A DNA stretch of 40,793 nt, taken from the NCBI GenBank assembly GCA_021847305.1, contig JAJZTZ010000008.1:1-40793 (forward strand), given 5' to 3'. Below are positions 16,556 through 25,816 of this stretch, piece by piece. The stretch is from Pseudomonadota bacterium (GTDB lineage: Bacteria > Pseudomonadota > Gammaproteobacteria > Burkholderiales > JAJZQI01). Both the position numbers and the translations under genes were made by a program. The notes under the pieces are model-generated. The model did not search any database and was not told the origin of the DNA. It saw only the letters and a program-made list of their open reading frames with translations. Each line of letters begins with the position of its first letter. Within the stretch, counting starts at the first letter, position 1.

Positions 16556-17878
16556 TTATTGTCTGCCAATCGGGTAATACTGCAAGCCGGCCTCGCGCGG
16601 CTGCGACGGTTCGTACATATTGCGGCCGTCGAAAATCACCGGCTGTTTCAGTTTGCTTTTGATGACGGCGAAATCCGGGCTGCGGAACACCTTCCACTCG
16701 GTCACGATCACCAGCGCATCGGCGCCCTCAAGCGCATCCATCGGGTTGTCCACCAGCGCCAGGTCAGTCCGCTCGCCGAAAATGCGCCCGGTTTCATGCA
16801 TGGCCACCGGATCATGCGCCACCACCGTTGCACCACGCCGCCACAATCCTTGCATGATAACGCGGCTGGGCGCCTCGCGCATATCGTCCGTATTGGGCTT
16901 GAAAGACAGGCCCCACAGGGCGAACTTGCGGCCTTGCAGGTCTTCGCCGAAGTGTTTGACGATCTTGTCCAGCAGCACTTCCTTCTGCTTGTCGTTGGCC
17001 GACTCCACCGCACCCAGCACTTCAAGCTCGGTGCCGTACTCGCGGGCGGTCCGTTGCAGCGCCTTGACGTCCTTGGGGAAGCAGGAACCGCCGTAACCGC
17101 AGCCGGCATAGAGAAAGTGGTAACCGATGCGCGGGTCGGAACCGATGCCGTGACGCACATGCTCGATGTCGGCCCCCATCTTCTCGGCCAGATTGGCCAA
17201 CTCGTTCATGAAGGAGATGCGGGTCGCCAGCATGGCGTTGGCGGCATACTTGGTCAGCTCGGCCGAGCGCACGTCCATCAGCACCAGACGCTCGTGGTTA
17301 CGCTGGAACGGGGCATAAATCTGCCGCATGGCATTGGCCGCGCGCTCGTCGGAAGTGCCCACCACGATGCGGTCCGGCTTCATGAAATCCTCCACCGCCG
17401 CCCCTTCCTTGAGGAATTCGGGGTTGGAAACCACGCTGAATTCATGCTTCGCACCGCGCTTTTGCAATTCATCGGCCACCGCCGCGGCCACCTTGTCGCC
17501 GGTACCCACCGGCACGGTGGATTTGTCGACGATCACACGGTAGTCGTCCATGTATTTGGCGATATTGCGCGCGGCGGCCAGCACGTACTGCAAATCGGCC
17601 GAACCGTCTTCGTCCGGCGGCGTGCCGACAGCAATGAATTGCACGGTACCGTGCTTGACGCTTTCTTCAATGTCGGTGGTAAAGCGCAGGCGGCCCGCCG
17701 CCACGTTGCGCTTGACCATGTCTTCCAGGCCCGGCTCGTAAATCGGTATACCGCCCTGTTTGAGAATATTGATCTTGTTGACGTCCACGTCCAGACACAG
17801 CACGTCGTTGCCCACTTCGGCCAGGCAGGTGCCGCTGACCAATCCGACGTATCCGCTGCCAATAACGGTGATTTTCAC
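16556..17878 (-). CDS. ugd: UDP-glucose 6-dehydrogenase
   Basis: 440 aa; oxidises UDP-glucose to UDP-glucuronate with two NAD+. The NAD-binding motif is [15 protein letters not shown] (7-21). Catalytic residues are K210 ([10 protein letters not shown]), C266 (YGGSCFPKD) and D270. UDP-glucuronate feeds exopolysaccharide, capsule or lipid A modification. Its ATG overlaps the pyrF stop by 4 bp, and the heptose kinase gene follows directly, so it is part of the same coupled minus-strand operon. Confidence 0.97.
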   Translation of the reverse strand: MKITVIGSGYVGLVSGTCLAEVGNDVLCLDVDVNKINILKQGGIPIYEPGLEDMVKRNVAAGRLRFTTDIEESVKHGTVQFIAVGTPPDEDGSADLQYVLAAARNIAKYMDDYRVIVDKSTVPVGTGDKVAAAVADELQKRGAKHEFSVVSNPEFLKEGAAVEDFMKPDRIVVGTSDERAANAMRQIYAPFQRNHERLVLMDVRSAELTKYAANAMLATRISFMNELANLAEKMGADIEHVRHGIGSDPRIGYHFLYAGCGYGGSCFPKDVKALQRTAREYGTELEVLGAVESANDKQKEVLLDKIVKHFGEDLQGRKFALWGLSFKPNTDDMREAPSRVIMQGLWRRGATVVAHDPVAMHETGRIFGERTDLALVDNPMDALEGADALVIVTEWKVFRSPDFAVIKSKLKQPVIFDGRNMYEPSQPREAGLQYYPIGRQ

Positions 17879-18588
17879 TCTTTGCCTCCAGCCTGTTCAA
17901 TTTCCTTGTTGATCTGTTGCAGCACGGCAACCGGGTCGGCCGCCTGGGTAACGGGCCGGCCGATCACCAGATAATGCGATCCCTGGGCAATGGCCTCAGC
18001 CGGCGTCATGATGCGGGTCTGATCGTCTGCCGCGGAACCCGCCGGGCGAATGCCGGGGGTCACCAGACAAAACCGCTCGCCCAACTGCTGCCGCAGGACG
18101 GCCGCCTCGCGCGCCGAGCACACTACGCCGTCCAGGCCGCATTTTTGCGCCATTTCCGCCAGACGCATCACCGTCTCTTGCGGCGTGCCCTGCATGCCGA
18201 TCGCCTGCAATTCATCCGCCCCCATGCTGGTCAGCACCGTCACCGCGATCAGCAGGGGCCGCTGGGTCGAGCGCTCCAACGCCTCGCGCGCGGCGATCAT
18301 CATGCGTTCGCCGCCGGATGCATGCACATTGACCATCCAGACGCCCAGACGGGCAGCCGCACGGCATGCCGCGGCAACGGTATTGGGAATATCGTGAAAT
18401 TTGAGATCGAGAAACACCTCGAAGCCCAGCTTCTGCAGCGCATCGACGACTGCCGGCCCGCTGGCGGTGAACAGCTCCTTGCCCACCTTCACCCGGCACA
18501 TGGACGGATCCAGCGTGCGCGCCACCGCCAGGGCCGACTCGGCATCGGCATAATCGAGCGCGACAATGATGCGTGACTCAGTTTGCAT
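17875..18588 (-). CDS. pyrF: Orotidine 5'-phosphate decarboxylase
   Basis: 237 aa, TIM-barrel enzyme making UMP from OMP, the last step of de novo pyrimidine synthesis. The catalytic D-x-K-x-x-D is DLKFHD at 61-66 (D61, K63, D66). The C-terminal phosphate-binding loop [14 protein letters not shown] is intact. It overlaps the end of lapB by 11 bp and ugd by 4 bp, a tight arrangement. Linkage of lapB with pyrF is shared with enterobacteria (yciM-pyrF). Confidence 0.97.
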   Translation of the reverse strand: MQTESRIIVALDYADAESALAVARTLDPSMCRVKVGKELFTASGPAVVDALQKLGFEVFLDLKFHDIPNTVAAACRAAARLGVWMVNVHASGGERMMIAAREALERSTQRPLLIAVTVLTSMGADELQAIGMQGTPQETVMRLAEMAQKCGLDGVVCSAREAAVLRQQLGERFCLVTPGIRPAGSAADDQTRIMTPAEAIAQGSHYLVIGRPVTQAADPVAVLQQINKEIEQAGGKE

Positions 18589-19759
18589 TCAGTACATCTT
18601 CCTCTTTACGGCGGGGCGGGAATGTCTCCCAGTTATTGCAGGCCGGACATTGCCAGTAGAATTGCCGCGCCATGAAACCGCAATGGCCGCAGCGGTAGAA
18701 TGCCACCCGGCGGGTATGCTGGTGCACCAGCGCCTTGACCAGCTGCAGATCGCCCTGCCGCTCCGGCGGCGCCTGCATCAGCTGCACTTCGATCAGCTTG
18801 TCCAGACCGGTCATCGACGGATTGCGCCGCAGCTCGTCGCGCACCAGCGCGTAAGCCGCCGCCGGTCCCTCGACTTCCAGCATGGCCTGGTAGACGCCCG
18901 CCAACAGGTCCGGGGTGGGGTATTTCTGCAGAAAATCCTTCAACAGAGCAATACCGGCAGTCAGCTCGCCGCGCTGGCGGTACAGCTTGAGCAGACGGTC
19001 AACCAGCATATGCAGATAGAGCGGCTGCTGCGACTCGATACGGCGCCAGCTGTGCAAGGCCTGATCCAGTTGACCGGCCTGTGCCGCGATATCGCCCAGC
19101 AGCAGATTCGCCCGTACGCACAGGCGATTCACGCTCAGTGCCGAAGACAGGTGTTCTGCCGCTTGTTCGGACTGCCCCTGAGCCATTTCGATGGCCGCCT
19201 GTTCGCAATAGAACTGGGCAATTTCCTTGCTGCGCGACTGTCCCTGATCCTCCGCCAGCTCACGTGCCACTTCAATCGCCTTGAGCCATTCGCGCTCCTG
19301 CTCGTAAAGCTGCAGCAGAAAGACCAGTGACGATGCGCGGTATGCGGTGGTCAGCAACTGCCGATAATAGCTTTCGGCGCGATCCAGCAAGCCGGCCTTG
19401 TGGTAATCCTGCGCCAGCTCATGCAAGGCGCGCAGGCGTTGCTCCGCACCCAGATCGTCGCGTTCGAGCAGGCTGCCGTGCATGCGAATCGCGCGCTCCA
19501 GCTCGCCGCGGCGGCGGAACAGGTTGCCCAGCACGAAGCTCAGATCAAGCGTTTCCGGATCGTCATGCTTGACGATCTCCAGCAGGCTTTCAATCGCCTT
19601 ATCCGTCTGATCGTTGATGAGGAAATTAAGGCCGCGGAAATAGGACCGCGGCAATTGCCGGGATTCGCGCAGCACATGCTGGATATCGATGCGCGCCGCC
19701 GCCCAGCCGAGAGCGAAAAACACCGGCAGCGCCCACAACCACCACAATTCAAACTGCAT
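18578..19759 (-). CDS. lapB: Lipopolysaccharide assembly protein B (YciM)
   Basis: 393 aa, an inner-membrane TPR protein that in E. coli regulates LpxC degradation by FtsH and so controls LPS synthesis. It has an N-terminal transmembrane helix ([19 protein letters not shown]), tandem TPR repeats through the middle, and a C-terminal rubredoxin-like metal knuckle with two CxxC pairs (CGHC and CPAC). I chose the ATG at 19759, preceded by AAGGG; it overlaps the lapA stop, and the length then matches E. coli LapB. It lies between lapA and pyrF as in enterobacteria. Confidence 0.96.
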   Translation of the reverse strand: MQFELWWLWALPVFFALGWAAARIDIQHVLRESRQLPRSYFRGLNFLINDQTDKAIESLLEIVKHDDPETLDLSFVLGNLFRRRGELERAIRMHGSLLERDDLGAEQRLRALHELAQDYHKAGLLDRAESYYRQLLTTAYRASSLVFLLQLYEQEREWLKAIEVARELAEDQGQSRSKEIAQFYCEQAAIEMAQGQSEQAAEHLSSALSVNRLCVRANLLLGDIAAQAGQLDQALHSWRRIESQQPLYLHMLVDRLLKLYRQRGELTAGIALLKDFLQKYPTPDLLAGVYQAMLEVEGPAAAYALVRDELRRNPSMTGLDKLIEVQLMQAPPERQGDLQLVKALVHQHTRRVAFYRCGHCGFMARQFYWQCPACNNWETFPPRRKEEDVLNAN

Positions 19760-20021
19760 CGGCATCCCTTTCTTCTGCCTTGCCGTGCAGGGCGTTGCGC
19801 AAACGGCGTTCTTCCCGCTTAAGACGGAACAATTGCCCCGACATGGCAATCAGGGTCACGACGACACCGAGGGAAAAAGCCGTCAGCACCACCAGCACCA
19901 GCGGCGCCTGCCATTCCAGCCCCAGGTAATAACTGACGCGCACCAGCTCGCTATTTTTCAGGGCGAAGCCCAGCAGCAATAAAAACAGCAAGAAACGCAG
20001 CAACCAGGTGATATAACGCAT
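19749..20021 (-). CDS. lapA: Lipopolysaccharide assembly protein A (DUF1049)
   Basis: 90 aa, an inner-membrane protein with two hydrophobic helices (ITWLLRFLLFLLLLGFAL and PLVLVVLTAFSLGVVVTLIA) followed by a basic coiled-coil tail (LKREERRLRNALHGKAEER). This is the LapA/YciS layout, the partner of LapB in coordinating LPS assembly. The stop overlaps the lapB start. An ihfB-distal terminator at 20135-20164 lies upstream, so lapA is probably first in its own operon with lapB-pyrF-ugd-hldA-hldD. Confidence 0.92.
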   Translation of the reverse strand: MRYITWLLRFLLFLLLLGFALKNSELVRVSYYLGLEWQAPLVLVVLTAFSLGVVVTLIAMSGQLFRLKREERRLRNALHGKAEERDADAV

Positions 20022-20134
20022 CAGGCAATCGTATTATTCGCAATGTGTGTATTATGCGCCAAAAATGTGTCAAATGGATGGTGAGAAGCCGCCTATAGGC
20101 AAAATCTCGCCCCCCATCGATACGGCAGATAAAG

Positions 20135-20164
20135 AAAAAGCGGCATGCAAGCATGCCGCTTTTT
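20135..20164 (-). terminator. Rho-independent terminator after ihfB
   Basis: A perfect 14-bp inverted repeat (AAAAAGCGGCATGC at 20135-20148, its complement at 20151-20164) with a two-base loop and flanking A/T runs. On the minus strand it lies 23 bp past the ihfB stop and ends in TTTTT. The structure is symmetric but only minus-strand genes flank it. Confidence 0.9.
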
Positions 20165-20187
20165 ACTTTACACCAGCCGTGCCGGAT

Positions 20188-20475
20188 TTACCCCTCGAGG
20201 AAATCGACCCGTTCACGCAACTCTTTGCCCGCTTTGAAGTGAGGCACGTACTTAGCCGGTACCTCGACCTTCTCACCGGTCTTCGGGTTGCGCCCCAGAC
20301 GGGGCGGACGATAATTCAGGGTAAAACTGCCGAATCCGCGAATCTCGATCCGGTGCCCGCCCGCCAGATTGCGGGACATGGCATCCAGGATCGTTTTTAC
20401 TGCCAATTCAGCATCCTTGGTCACCAGCTGCGGAAAACGTGCCGTCAGCTTGGCAATCAGTTCGGATTTGGTCAT
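20188..20475 (-). CDS. ihfB: Integration host factor subunit beta
   Basis: 95 aa, a nucleoid protein of the HU/IHF family that bends DNA as a heterodimer with IhfA. The DNA-intercalating arm [13 protein letters not shown] and the start [10 protein letters not shown] are diagnostic of the beta subunit. I chose the ATG at 20475 because AGAGGTGG precedes it at proper distance; an in-frame start three codons upstream (20484) has no such site. It follows rpsA by 15 bp, the usual proteobacterial rpsA-ihfB pairing, and ends at a strong terminator. Confidence 0.97.
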   Translation of the reverse strand: MTKSELIAKLTARFPQLVTKDAELAVKTILDAMSRNLAGGHRIEIRGFGSFTLNYRPPRLGRNPKTGEKVEVPAKYVPHFKAGKELRERVDFLEG

Positions 20476-20490
20476 GCCGACCACCTCTTA

Positions 20491-22200
20491 TTACTCAGCT
20501 GCCTTGTTGTCCAGTTTCGCTTTCAGCAGTGCGCCCAGGTTGGTGGTACCTGCGCTACCCTGATCGCTGGCCATTTTCTGCATGGCTTCGCTTTCGTCGG
20601 CCATGTCCTTGGCTTTGATGGACAGGTTGATGGTGCGGTTCTTGCGATCGATATTGATCACCATGGCTTCCACTTCATCACCTTCCTTCAGGTGATTGCG
20701 GATGTCTTCCACGCGGTCGCGGGACACTTCGGAAGCACGCAGGTAACCTTCAGCGTCGCCGCCCAGATCAATCACCGCGCCCTTGGCATCGATGCTCTTG
20801 ACGGTACCGCGCACCACGTTGCCTTTTTCATGGGAAGCCATGAAGCCGGACACCGGATCGCTTTCCAGCTGCTTGATACCGAGGGAAATGCGCTCGCGCT
20901 CAACGTCGATGGCCAGAACCACGGCGTCAACTTCGTCGCCCTTCTTGTAGTTGCGCACAGCTTCTTCGCCCGGCTGGCTCCAGGACAGGTCGGACAGGTG
21001 TACCAGACCGTCGATGCCGCCGGACAGGCCGATGAACACGCCGAAGTCGGTGATGGACTTGATCTGGCCGCGTACTTTGTCGCCCTTCTTGTGGTTGGCG
21101 GCAAAGTCGTCCCACGGATTGGCCTGGCACTGCTTCATGCCCAAGGAGATACGACGACGCTCTTCGTCGATTTCCAGGATCATCACTTCGACTTCGTCGC
21201 CCAGCTGGACAACCTTGGACGGATGAACGTTCTTGTTGGTCCAGTCCATTTCGGACACGTGTACCAGACCTTCGATACCCTGTTCGATTTCCACGAAGGC
21301 ACCGTAGTCGGTCAGGTTGGTCACCTTGCCGAACAGACGGGTAGACTGCGGGTAACGACGGGACAGACCCACCCACGGATCTTCGCCCAGCTGCTTCAGG
21401 CCCAGGGATACGCGGTTCTTTTCCTGATCGAACTTCAGTACCACGGCTTCAACTTCATCACCTACGGCCAGAACTTCGGACGGGTGCTTCACACGACGCC
21501 ATGCCAGGTCGGTGATGTGCAGCAGACCATCGATGCCGCCCAGATCGACGAAGGCGCCGTAGTCGGTGATGTTCTTGACGATACCCTTGACGCGGGCGCC
21601 TTCTTTCAGGTTTTCCAGCAGCGCCTGACGCTCTGCACCCTGAGTGGCTTCCAGCATGGCGCGGCGGGAAACAACCACGTTGTTGCGCTTGCGATCCAGC
21701 TTGATAACCTTGAATTCCATTTCCTTGCCTTCGTACGGCGTGGTGTCTTTCACCGGACGAATGTCTACCAGGGAACCCGGCAGGAAGGCACGGATGCCGT
21801 TGACCATAACGGTCAGACCACCCTTGACCTTGCCCTGTACGAAGCCCTTCACAGGAACGGCTTCTTCCATCGCCTTTTCCAGATCCAGCCATGCAGCCAG
21901 ACGCTTGGCTTTTTCGCGAGACAGTTTGGTGGAACCGTAACCGTCTTCCAGCGATTCGATCGCTACGGTAACGAAATCGCCGACTTTAACTTCGATTTCG
22001 CCTTTGTCGTTCTTGAATTCGTCAGCGGGAATCACGCTTTCGGATTTCAGACCGGCGTTAACGATAACGATGGAGCTGTCCACGTGCACAACTTCGGCGG
22101 TAATCACTTCGCCGGAGCGCATTTCCTGACGCGTGAGGCTTTCCTCGAACAGCGCGGCAAAACTTTCCATGGATTCGGATGCAGGAGAAAGGGTAGTCAT
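20491..22200 (-). CDS. rpsA: 30S ribosomal protein S1
   Basis: 569 aa with six S1 (OB-fold) repeats. The first two bind the ribosome; the later ones bind mRNA, with the recurring pattern G.V..I.dyGAFVdlg.gi.GLvH.sd....... I chose the ATG at 22200 ([10 protein letters not shown]), which aligns best with other S1 N-termini. It lacks a strong ribosome binding site, as is known for rpsA leaders that are autogenously controlled. An in-frame ATG at 22224 follows AAGG too closely. A possible promoter with tandem repeats lies at 22292-22335, between cmk and rpsA. Confidence 0.97.
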   Translation of the reverse strand: MTTLSPASESMESFAALFEESLTRQEMRSGEVITAEVVHVDSSIVIVNAGLKSESVIPADEFKNDKGEIEVKVGDFVTVAIESLEDGYGSTKLSREKAKRLAAWLDLEKAMEEAVPVKGFVQGKVKGGLTVMVNGIRAFLPGSLVDIRPVKDTTPYEGKEMEFKVIKLDRKRNNVVVSRRAMLEATQGAERQALLENLKEGARVKGIVKNITDYGAFVDLGGIDGLLHITDLAWRRVKHPSEVLAVGDEVEAVVLKFDQEKNRVSLGLKQLGEDPWVGLSRRYPQSTRLFGKVTNLTDYGAFVEIEQGIEGLVHVSEMDWTNKNVHPSKVVQLGDEVEVMILEIDEERRRISLGMKQCQANPWDDFAANHKKGDKVRGQIKSITDFGVFIGLSGGIDGLVHLSDLSWSQPGEEAVRNYKKGDEVDAVVLAIDVERERISLGIKQLESDPVSGFMASHEKGNVVRGTVKSIDAKGAVIDLGGDAEGYLRASEVSRDRVEDIRNHLKEGDEVEAMVINIDRKNRTINLSIKAKDMADESEAMQKMASDQGSAGTTNLGALLKAKLDNKAAE

Positions 22201-22291
22201 AACAGGTACTCGGTTAACTGCCATCGACCTTAAGGCAGGACAATCGGCAGGGTTGGTTAAACATAAACCAGCGAACTGGCTAAACTGTTTT

Positions 22292-22320
22292 ATTACTCAA
22301 AACATCTAGTCTAGACTCAA
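22292..22320 (-). promoter_or_regulatory. Possible rpsA promoter
   Basis: On the minus strand TTGAGT (22315-22320) and AGTAAT (22292-22297) are separated by 17 bp, each matching four of six sigma-70 consensus bases. It lies 92 bp upstream of the rpsA start and falls within two tandem 20-bp repeats. It is plausible but unproven; readthrough from cmk is also likely. Confidence 0.35.
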
Positions 22321-22335
22321 AACATTTAATTAGAC
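22295..22335. repeat. Two imperfect 20-bp tandem repeats upstream of rpsA
   Basis: ACTCAAAACAT occurs at 22295-22305 and again at 22315-22325, exactly 20 bp (two helical turns) apart, and similarity continues as CTAGTCTAG versus TTAATTAG. The junction forms a perfect palindrome AGTCTAGACT (22308-22317). It overlaps the possible rpsA promoter. Confidence 0.5.
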
Positions 22336-22338
22336 ACG

Positions 22339-22995
22339 TCAAACGACAAAACGATCCAGCACAAACCGCACCGCCTGATCGATGGTCATATCCGTCGTAT
22401 CCAGCAGGATTGCGTCTTCCGTCGGCTTGAGCGGCGCCACCGGGCGGGCCGCATCACGCGCGTCGCGTTCACGCAGATCCTGCAGAAGGGTATGGATATT
22501 AGCACCCATTCCCTTTTCGATCAACTGTTTATATCGTCTTTCCGCGCGCGCTTCGGCTGTGGCGGTCAAAAATATTTTCAGCTGGGCGTCGGGGAACACC
22601 ACCGAGGCCATGTCGCGGCCATCGGCCACCAGGCCGGGCGAGCGGCGAAAATCACGCTGGCGCTGCAGCAAGGCATCACGCACCCTGGGCCATACGGCCA
22701 CCCTGGATGCTCCGCGACCGGCTTCTTCGCTGCGAATGGCATCCCCCACCGCGGCGCCGGCCAGCCAGATTTCGCCTTCCTTGAATTGCACGTCCAGCGC
22801 ACGGGCAACCGGCTCCAAACCCGCTTCGTCATCCCACGACACGTCTTGCTGCTGCGCGGCATAGGCCGTCAGGCGGTACAGCGCGCCCGAATCGAGATAA
22901 TGAAAGCCGAGCTTGCCGGCCACAATGCCCGCCACCGTGCCCTTACCCGAGGCGGACGGTCCATCGATGGCAATAACCGGAATCACGTCGCTCAT
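22339..22995 (-). CDS. cmk: Cytidylate kinase
   Basis: 218 aa; phosphorylates CMP and dCMP. The P-loop is [11 protein letters not shown] (10-20); CMP-binding residues appear in LDSGALYRL and [13 protein letters not shown]; the lid region is [16 protein letters not shown]. Its ATG overlaps the aroA stop by 4 bp. cmk just upstream of rpsA is a conserved proteobacterial arrangement. Confidence 0.97.
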   Translation of the reverse strand: MSDVIPVIAIDGPSASGKGTVAGIVAGKLGFHYLDSGALYRLTAYAAQQQDVSWDDEAGLEPVARALDVQFKEGEIWLAGAAVGDAIRSEEAGRGASRVAVWPRVRDALLQRQRDFRRSPGLVADGRDMASVVFPDAQLKIFLTATAEARAERRYKQLIEKGMGANIHTLLQDLRERDARDAARPVAPLKPTEDAILLDTTDMTIDQAVRFVLDRFVV

Positions 22996-24278
22996 TTGGC
23001 CAACTTTCCGAATTCGTCAAAATAGGTCGGAAAGGTCTTCGCCGTGCAGCCAGGATCGTTGATGCGCACCGGCACGCCGCCCAGCGCCACCAGCGAGAAG
23101 CACATGGCCATGCGGTGGTCGTCATAGGTATCGATGGCCGCATTTGGAAGCAACTCTGCCGGCGGAGTGACTTTAATAAAGTCCGCCCCCTCTTCTACAA
23201 TAGCCCCCACCTTGCGCAATTCAGTCGCCATGGCGGCGATGCGGTCGGTTTCCTTGACGCGCCAACTGGCGATATTGCGGATGGTGGTGCTGCCGTCGGC
23301 AAACAAGGCGGCCACGGCAATAGTCATGGCCGCATCGGGAATATGATTCAGGTCCACGTCGATGGCCTTGAGTTTACCGCTGCCGCTGGCTTCGATCCAA
23401 TTGTCACCCATCTCGATCCTGGCGCCCATCAGCGCCAGCGTGTCGGCAAATTTCACATCGCCCTGTATGCTGGCCTTGCCCACGCCTTCTACCCGCACCG
23501 GCCCGCCGGCTATGGCGCCGGCCGCAAGGAAATACGAGGCAGACGAAGCATCGCCTTCGACGTGAATCACACCGGGGCTGCGGTAACGCTGACCCGGCGC
23601 GATGATGAAGCGTTCCCAGCCTTCACGGGTCACTTCCACACCAAAACGGCGCATCAGATTGAGGGTAATCTCGATATACGGCTTGGAAATCAGCTCGCCC
23701 ACCACACGAATGGCCAGACCGCCCTCAACCAGCGGCGCGGCCATCAACACGGCCGTGAGAAACTGGCTGGAGACATTGCCGCGAATCGCCACCTCTGCGC
23801 CCGGCTTGATTGAGCCCCGCTCAATCTGCAGCGGCGGGTAGCCGGCATTGCCGAGGTAGCGGATATCGGCTCCCAGCTGCGCCAGCGCCTCCACCAGATC
23901 GCCAATGGGCCGTTCGTGCATGCGCGGTACGCCATGCAGGTGATAACTGCCGCCCGACAGGGCCAGCGCGGCCGTCAGCGGGCGGAAAGCGGTACCTGCA
24001 TTACCGAGAAACAGATCCGCCTGCCTGACCGGAAACACCCCGCCCACGCCATGCACGGTATAGTCCTGCGATTCGCCCTGGCGCTCCACCTGCACACCCA
24101 ACTGGTCGAGCGCAGCCAGCATGACGGCGGTGTCGTCGGACGCCAGCAGGCTTTTCACTTCGGTCACGCCTTCGGACAGGGCGGCCAACAGCAAAGTACG
24201 GTTGGAAATGCTTTTGGAACCGGGCAGAAGCACGGTGCCGGACATGCGGCTCACGGGAGCCAGATCGAGATATTCCAT
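22992..24278 (-). CDS. aroA: 3-phosphoshikimate 1-carboxyvinyltransferase (EPSP synthase)
   Basis: 428 aa; joins phosphoenolpyruvate to shikimate-3-phosphate in aromatic amino acid synthesis. Family motifs are [19 protein letters not shown] near residue 90, the N-terminal [16 protein letters not shown], and [20 protein letters not shown] toward the C-terminus. I chose the ATG at 24278 (MEYLDLAP), with GAGG upstream; the frame is open five codons further. It is the first gene of the aroA-cmk-rpsA block. The 750 bp upstream hold only repeats and a 34-codon gene on the other strand, so the common hisC-tyrA upstream neighbours are absent here. Confidence 0.97.
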   Translation of the reverse strand: MEYLDLAPVSRMSGTVLLPGSKSISNRTLLLAALSEGVTEVKSLLASDDTAVMLAALDQLGVQVERQGESQDYTVHGVGGVFPVRQADLFLGNAGTAFRPLTAALALSGGSYHLHGVPRMHERPIGDLVEALAQLGADIRYLGNAGYPPLQIERGSIKPGAEVAIRGNVSSQFLTAVLMAAPLVEGGLAIRVVGELISKPYIEITLNLMRRFGVEVTREGWERFIIAPGQRYRSPGVIHVEGDASSASYFLAAGAIAGGPVRVEGVGKASIQGDVKFADTLALMGARIEMGDNWIEASGSGKLKAIDVDLNHIPDAAMTIAVAALFADGSTTIRNIASWRVKETDRIAAMATELRKVGAIVEEGADFIKVTPPAELLPNAAIDTYDDHRMAMCFSLVALGGVPVRINDPGCTAKTFPTYFDEFGKLAK

Positions 24279-24349
24279 GTAAACCTCAAACACAATTCAT
24301 TACGGCATCCACGGCTGGTATAGCCACTGATAGCCGTGATTTAACCGTT

Positions 24350-24917
24350 GGCAGGCCGGGGGCGCCCGGCAGCGCCCTTCTTTCTTTTGGGTCGCCAAAA
24401 GAAAGAAGGCAAAGAAAAAGCGACCCGCTATTCGCTGACTTCCCCGTGTTTGAGCGGGCGTGTGCGGGCGGCTGCGCAACTCGCCCTGGACAGGGCACAC
24501 ACCCCGTGCCCTGCTGCGGAGCTCAAACAGTGCTCGCCGACTTCCCCCACACCCACCCGCTCAAACCCGGCAGCGAATAAGGGGGAGTTTAAAAGCAACG
24601 GCAACACCCAAACCGTCTGCAAATCGCCTTCGCTGATAAAGTTGGATACGGCAGGCGCTCAGAGGGTTTAGTTTTTCCGGGTTCCCTTTTATTTGTCGCC
24701 GAGTGGCTGGATTTCTGGCGGGGGCTGACGGCGAGTACTGTTCGAGTTCCGCAGTGGGGCACGAAGTGTGTGCCCCGCCAGGGCGAGTTTACTCGCCACC
24801 CGCCAGAAATTCAGCCGCGAGGGGATGTCGACAAATTCAGGGTCGCCTTTTCTTTGGGTACTTTCTTTTGGCGAAGCAAAAGCAAAGTACCGCGCCGCCG
24901 GGCGCCCCCGGCCAGCC
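24350..24917. repeat. 568-bp element: two diverged repeat copies in inverted orientation
   Basis: The outer ends match as inverted repeats: 24350-24370 and the complement of 24897-24917 agree at 20 of 21 bases, around the core GGGGGCGCCCGGC. Just inside each end is a hairpin: CTTCTTTCTTTTGG-loop-CCAAAAGAAAGAAG on the left, and GGTACTTTCTTTTG...CAAAAGCAAAGTACC on the right. Further in, the arms keep matching in opposite orientation: GGCGAGTACTGTTCGAGTTC with GGCGAGCACTGTTTGAGCTC, then a GGGCAC...GTGTGTGCCC hairpin and a CAGGGCGAGTT segment. Each arm is about 200 bp with a spacer of about 140 bp. It encodes no protein I can support. Similar 'ACTTTCTTTTGGCGAAGCAAAAG' sequences are, from memory, common between genes of betaproteobacteria and xanthomonads. 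Confidence 0.75.
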
Positions 24918-25043
24918 AGCCTTAGTCACACCACCAACAACCGCTACCCGCATACCCACAAAAATATTTCCCCTCCCCGCCAACTTTTCCCAAATCCACT
25001 GTCTTACTCACACAACCACAATCACTCCAGGGGATCTTTGCTC

Positions 25044-25148
25044 ATGAGCGAAAAACCGAAGCGTCCTGTTCATCACACCATTGGCTACGCTTTGCTTGCC
25101 TGCGCCTTCATAGGCATCCTGGCAATGATGTTCCTGCGTCCGGCCTAG
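25044..25148 (+). CDS. Small one-helix membrane protein, 34 aa
   Basis: A short gene with AGGGG ten bases upstream of its ATG. It encodes a basic N-terminus (MSEKPKRPVHHT) followed by a single hydrophobic segment IGYALLACAFIGILAMMFL and a short tail RPA, so a one-pass inner-membrane peptide with the N-terminus inside is likely. The codon use looks protein-like. The frame is open further upstream into the repeat element, but the composition there is not protein-like. The family is unknown to me. It lies between the repeat element and the purE promoter. Confidence 0.6.
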   Translation: MSEKPKRPVHHTIGYALLACAFIGILAMMFLRPA

Positions 25149-25227
25149 AAAGAGCCACCGGGAGGTCGGGCAATCCGGCCTGAATTCCCACTATTCTGTA
25201 CACCGGACCACCCTTACCCCTTTTCCA

Positions 25228-25256
25228 CTGACTCAACCCCACTTCTCCGTTATAAT
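25228..25256 (+). promoter_or_regulatory. Sigma-70 promoter of purE
   Basis: A perfect TATAAT -10 box (25251-25256) lies 17 bp after CTGACT (25228-25233), which matches four of six -35 bases. Transcription would begin near 25263, about 60 bp before the purE start. Confidence 0.65.
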
Positions 25257-25268
25257 TAGCCATTTACA

Positions 25269-25287
25269 GGGCGGAAAACGCCCTTTT
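25269..25287 (+). promoter_or_regulatory. Small hairpin with T-run in the purE leader
   Basis: GGGCG (25269-25273), loop GAAAA, CGCCC (25279-25283), then TTTT and after three bases TTTT again. It sits at the very start of the expected purE transcript, so it could be a leader attenuator or a 5' stabilising hairpin. The stem is only 5 bp. Confidence 0.35.
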
Positions 25288-25321
25288 CGCTTTTGGGCAT
25301 TGAGCTTTGGGGGATTCAGCA

Positions 25322-25816
25322 ATGACGCAACCGATCGTCGGCGTCGTAATGGGCAGCAACAGCGACTGGGATGTGATGCAGCATGCCGTGGCGCAACTGA
25401 AGAATCTGGGGATTCCCCATGAGGCTAAGGTTGTGTCCGCCCACCGCACGCCTGATTTGCTGTTTTCCTATGCTGAAGAAGCCGCTGGCCGCGGCATCAA
25501 GTGCATCATTGCCGGCGCCGGCGGCGCCGCGCACCTGCCGGGCATGCTGGCTGCCAAGACCACCGTGCCGGTGCTGGGTGTGCCGGTGCCGTCGCGCTAT
25601 CTGAAAGGTATGGATTCGCTGCTGTCGATTGTGCAAATGCCCAAGGGCATTCCCGTGGCGACCTTTGCCATCGGCGAAGCCGGTGCGGCCAATGCCGGGC
25701 TGTTTGCCGCCGCCCTGCTGGCCGGCAATGACCCTGCGCTGGCGCAAAAACTGGCCGATTTCCGCAAAATGCAGGAAGAGGCAGTGCATGCCATGACCCT
25801 GCCGGAGCTGCCATGA
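25322..25816 (+). CDS. purE: N5-carboxyaminoimidazole ribonucleotide mutase
   Basis: 164 aa, class I PurE, which converts N5-CAIR to CAIR in purine synthesis. The substrate loop [10 protein letters not shown] (10-19) and [11 protein letters not shown] with the catalytic His are intact, as is the [11 protein letters not shown] segment. The ATG at 25322 follows GGGGGA; an in-frame start five codons upstream lacks a site. Its stop overlaps the purK start by 4 bp, consistent with the two acting in sequence. Confidence 0.97.
   Translation: MTQPIVGVVMGSNSDWDVMQHAVAQLKNLGIPHEAKVVSAHRTPDLLFSYAEEAAGRGIKCIIAGAGGAAHLPGMLAAKTTVPVLGVPVPSRYLKGMDSLLSIVQMPKGIPVATFAIGEAGAANAGLFAAALLAGNDPALAQKLADFRKMQEEAVHAMTLPELP

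Noticed and set aside
20047-22233. A 728-codon open frame antisense to rpsA and ihfB
   Set aside because: It is a by-product of codon usage in a GC-rich, highly expressed gene; the sense strand encodes clear S1 and IHF-beta proteins.
25257-25321. A purine riboswitch in the purE leader
   Set aside because: The leader is only about 60 bases and shows none of the conserved three-way junction; only a 5-bp hairpin is seen.
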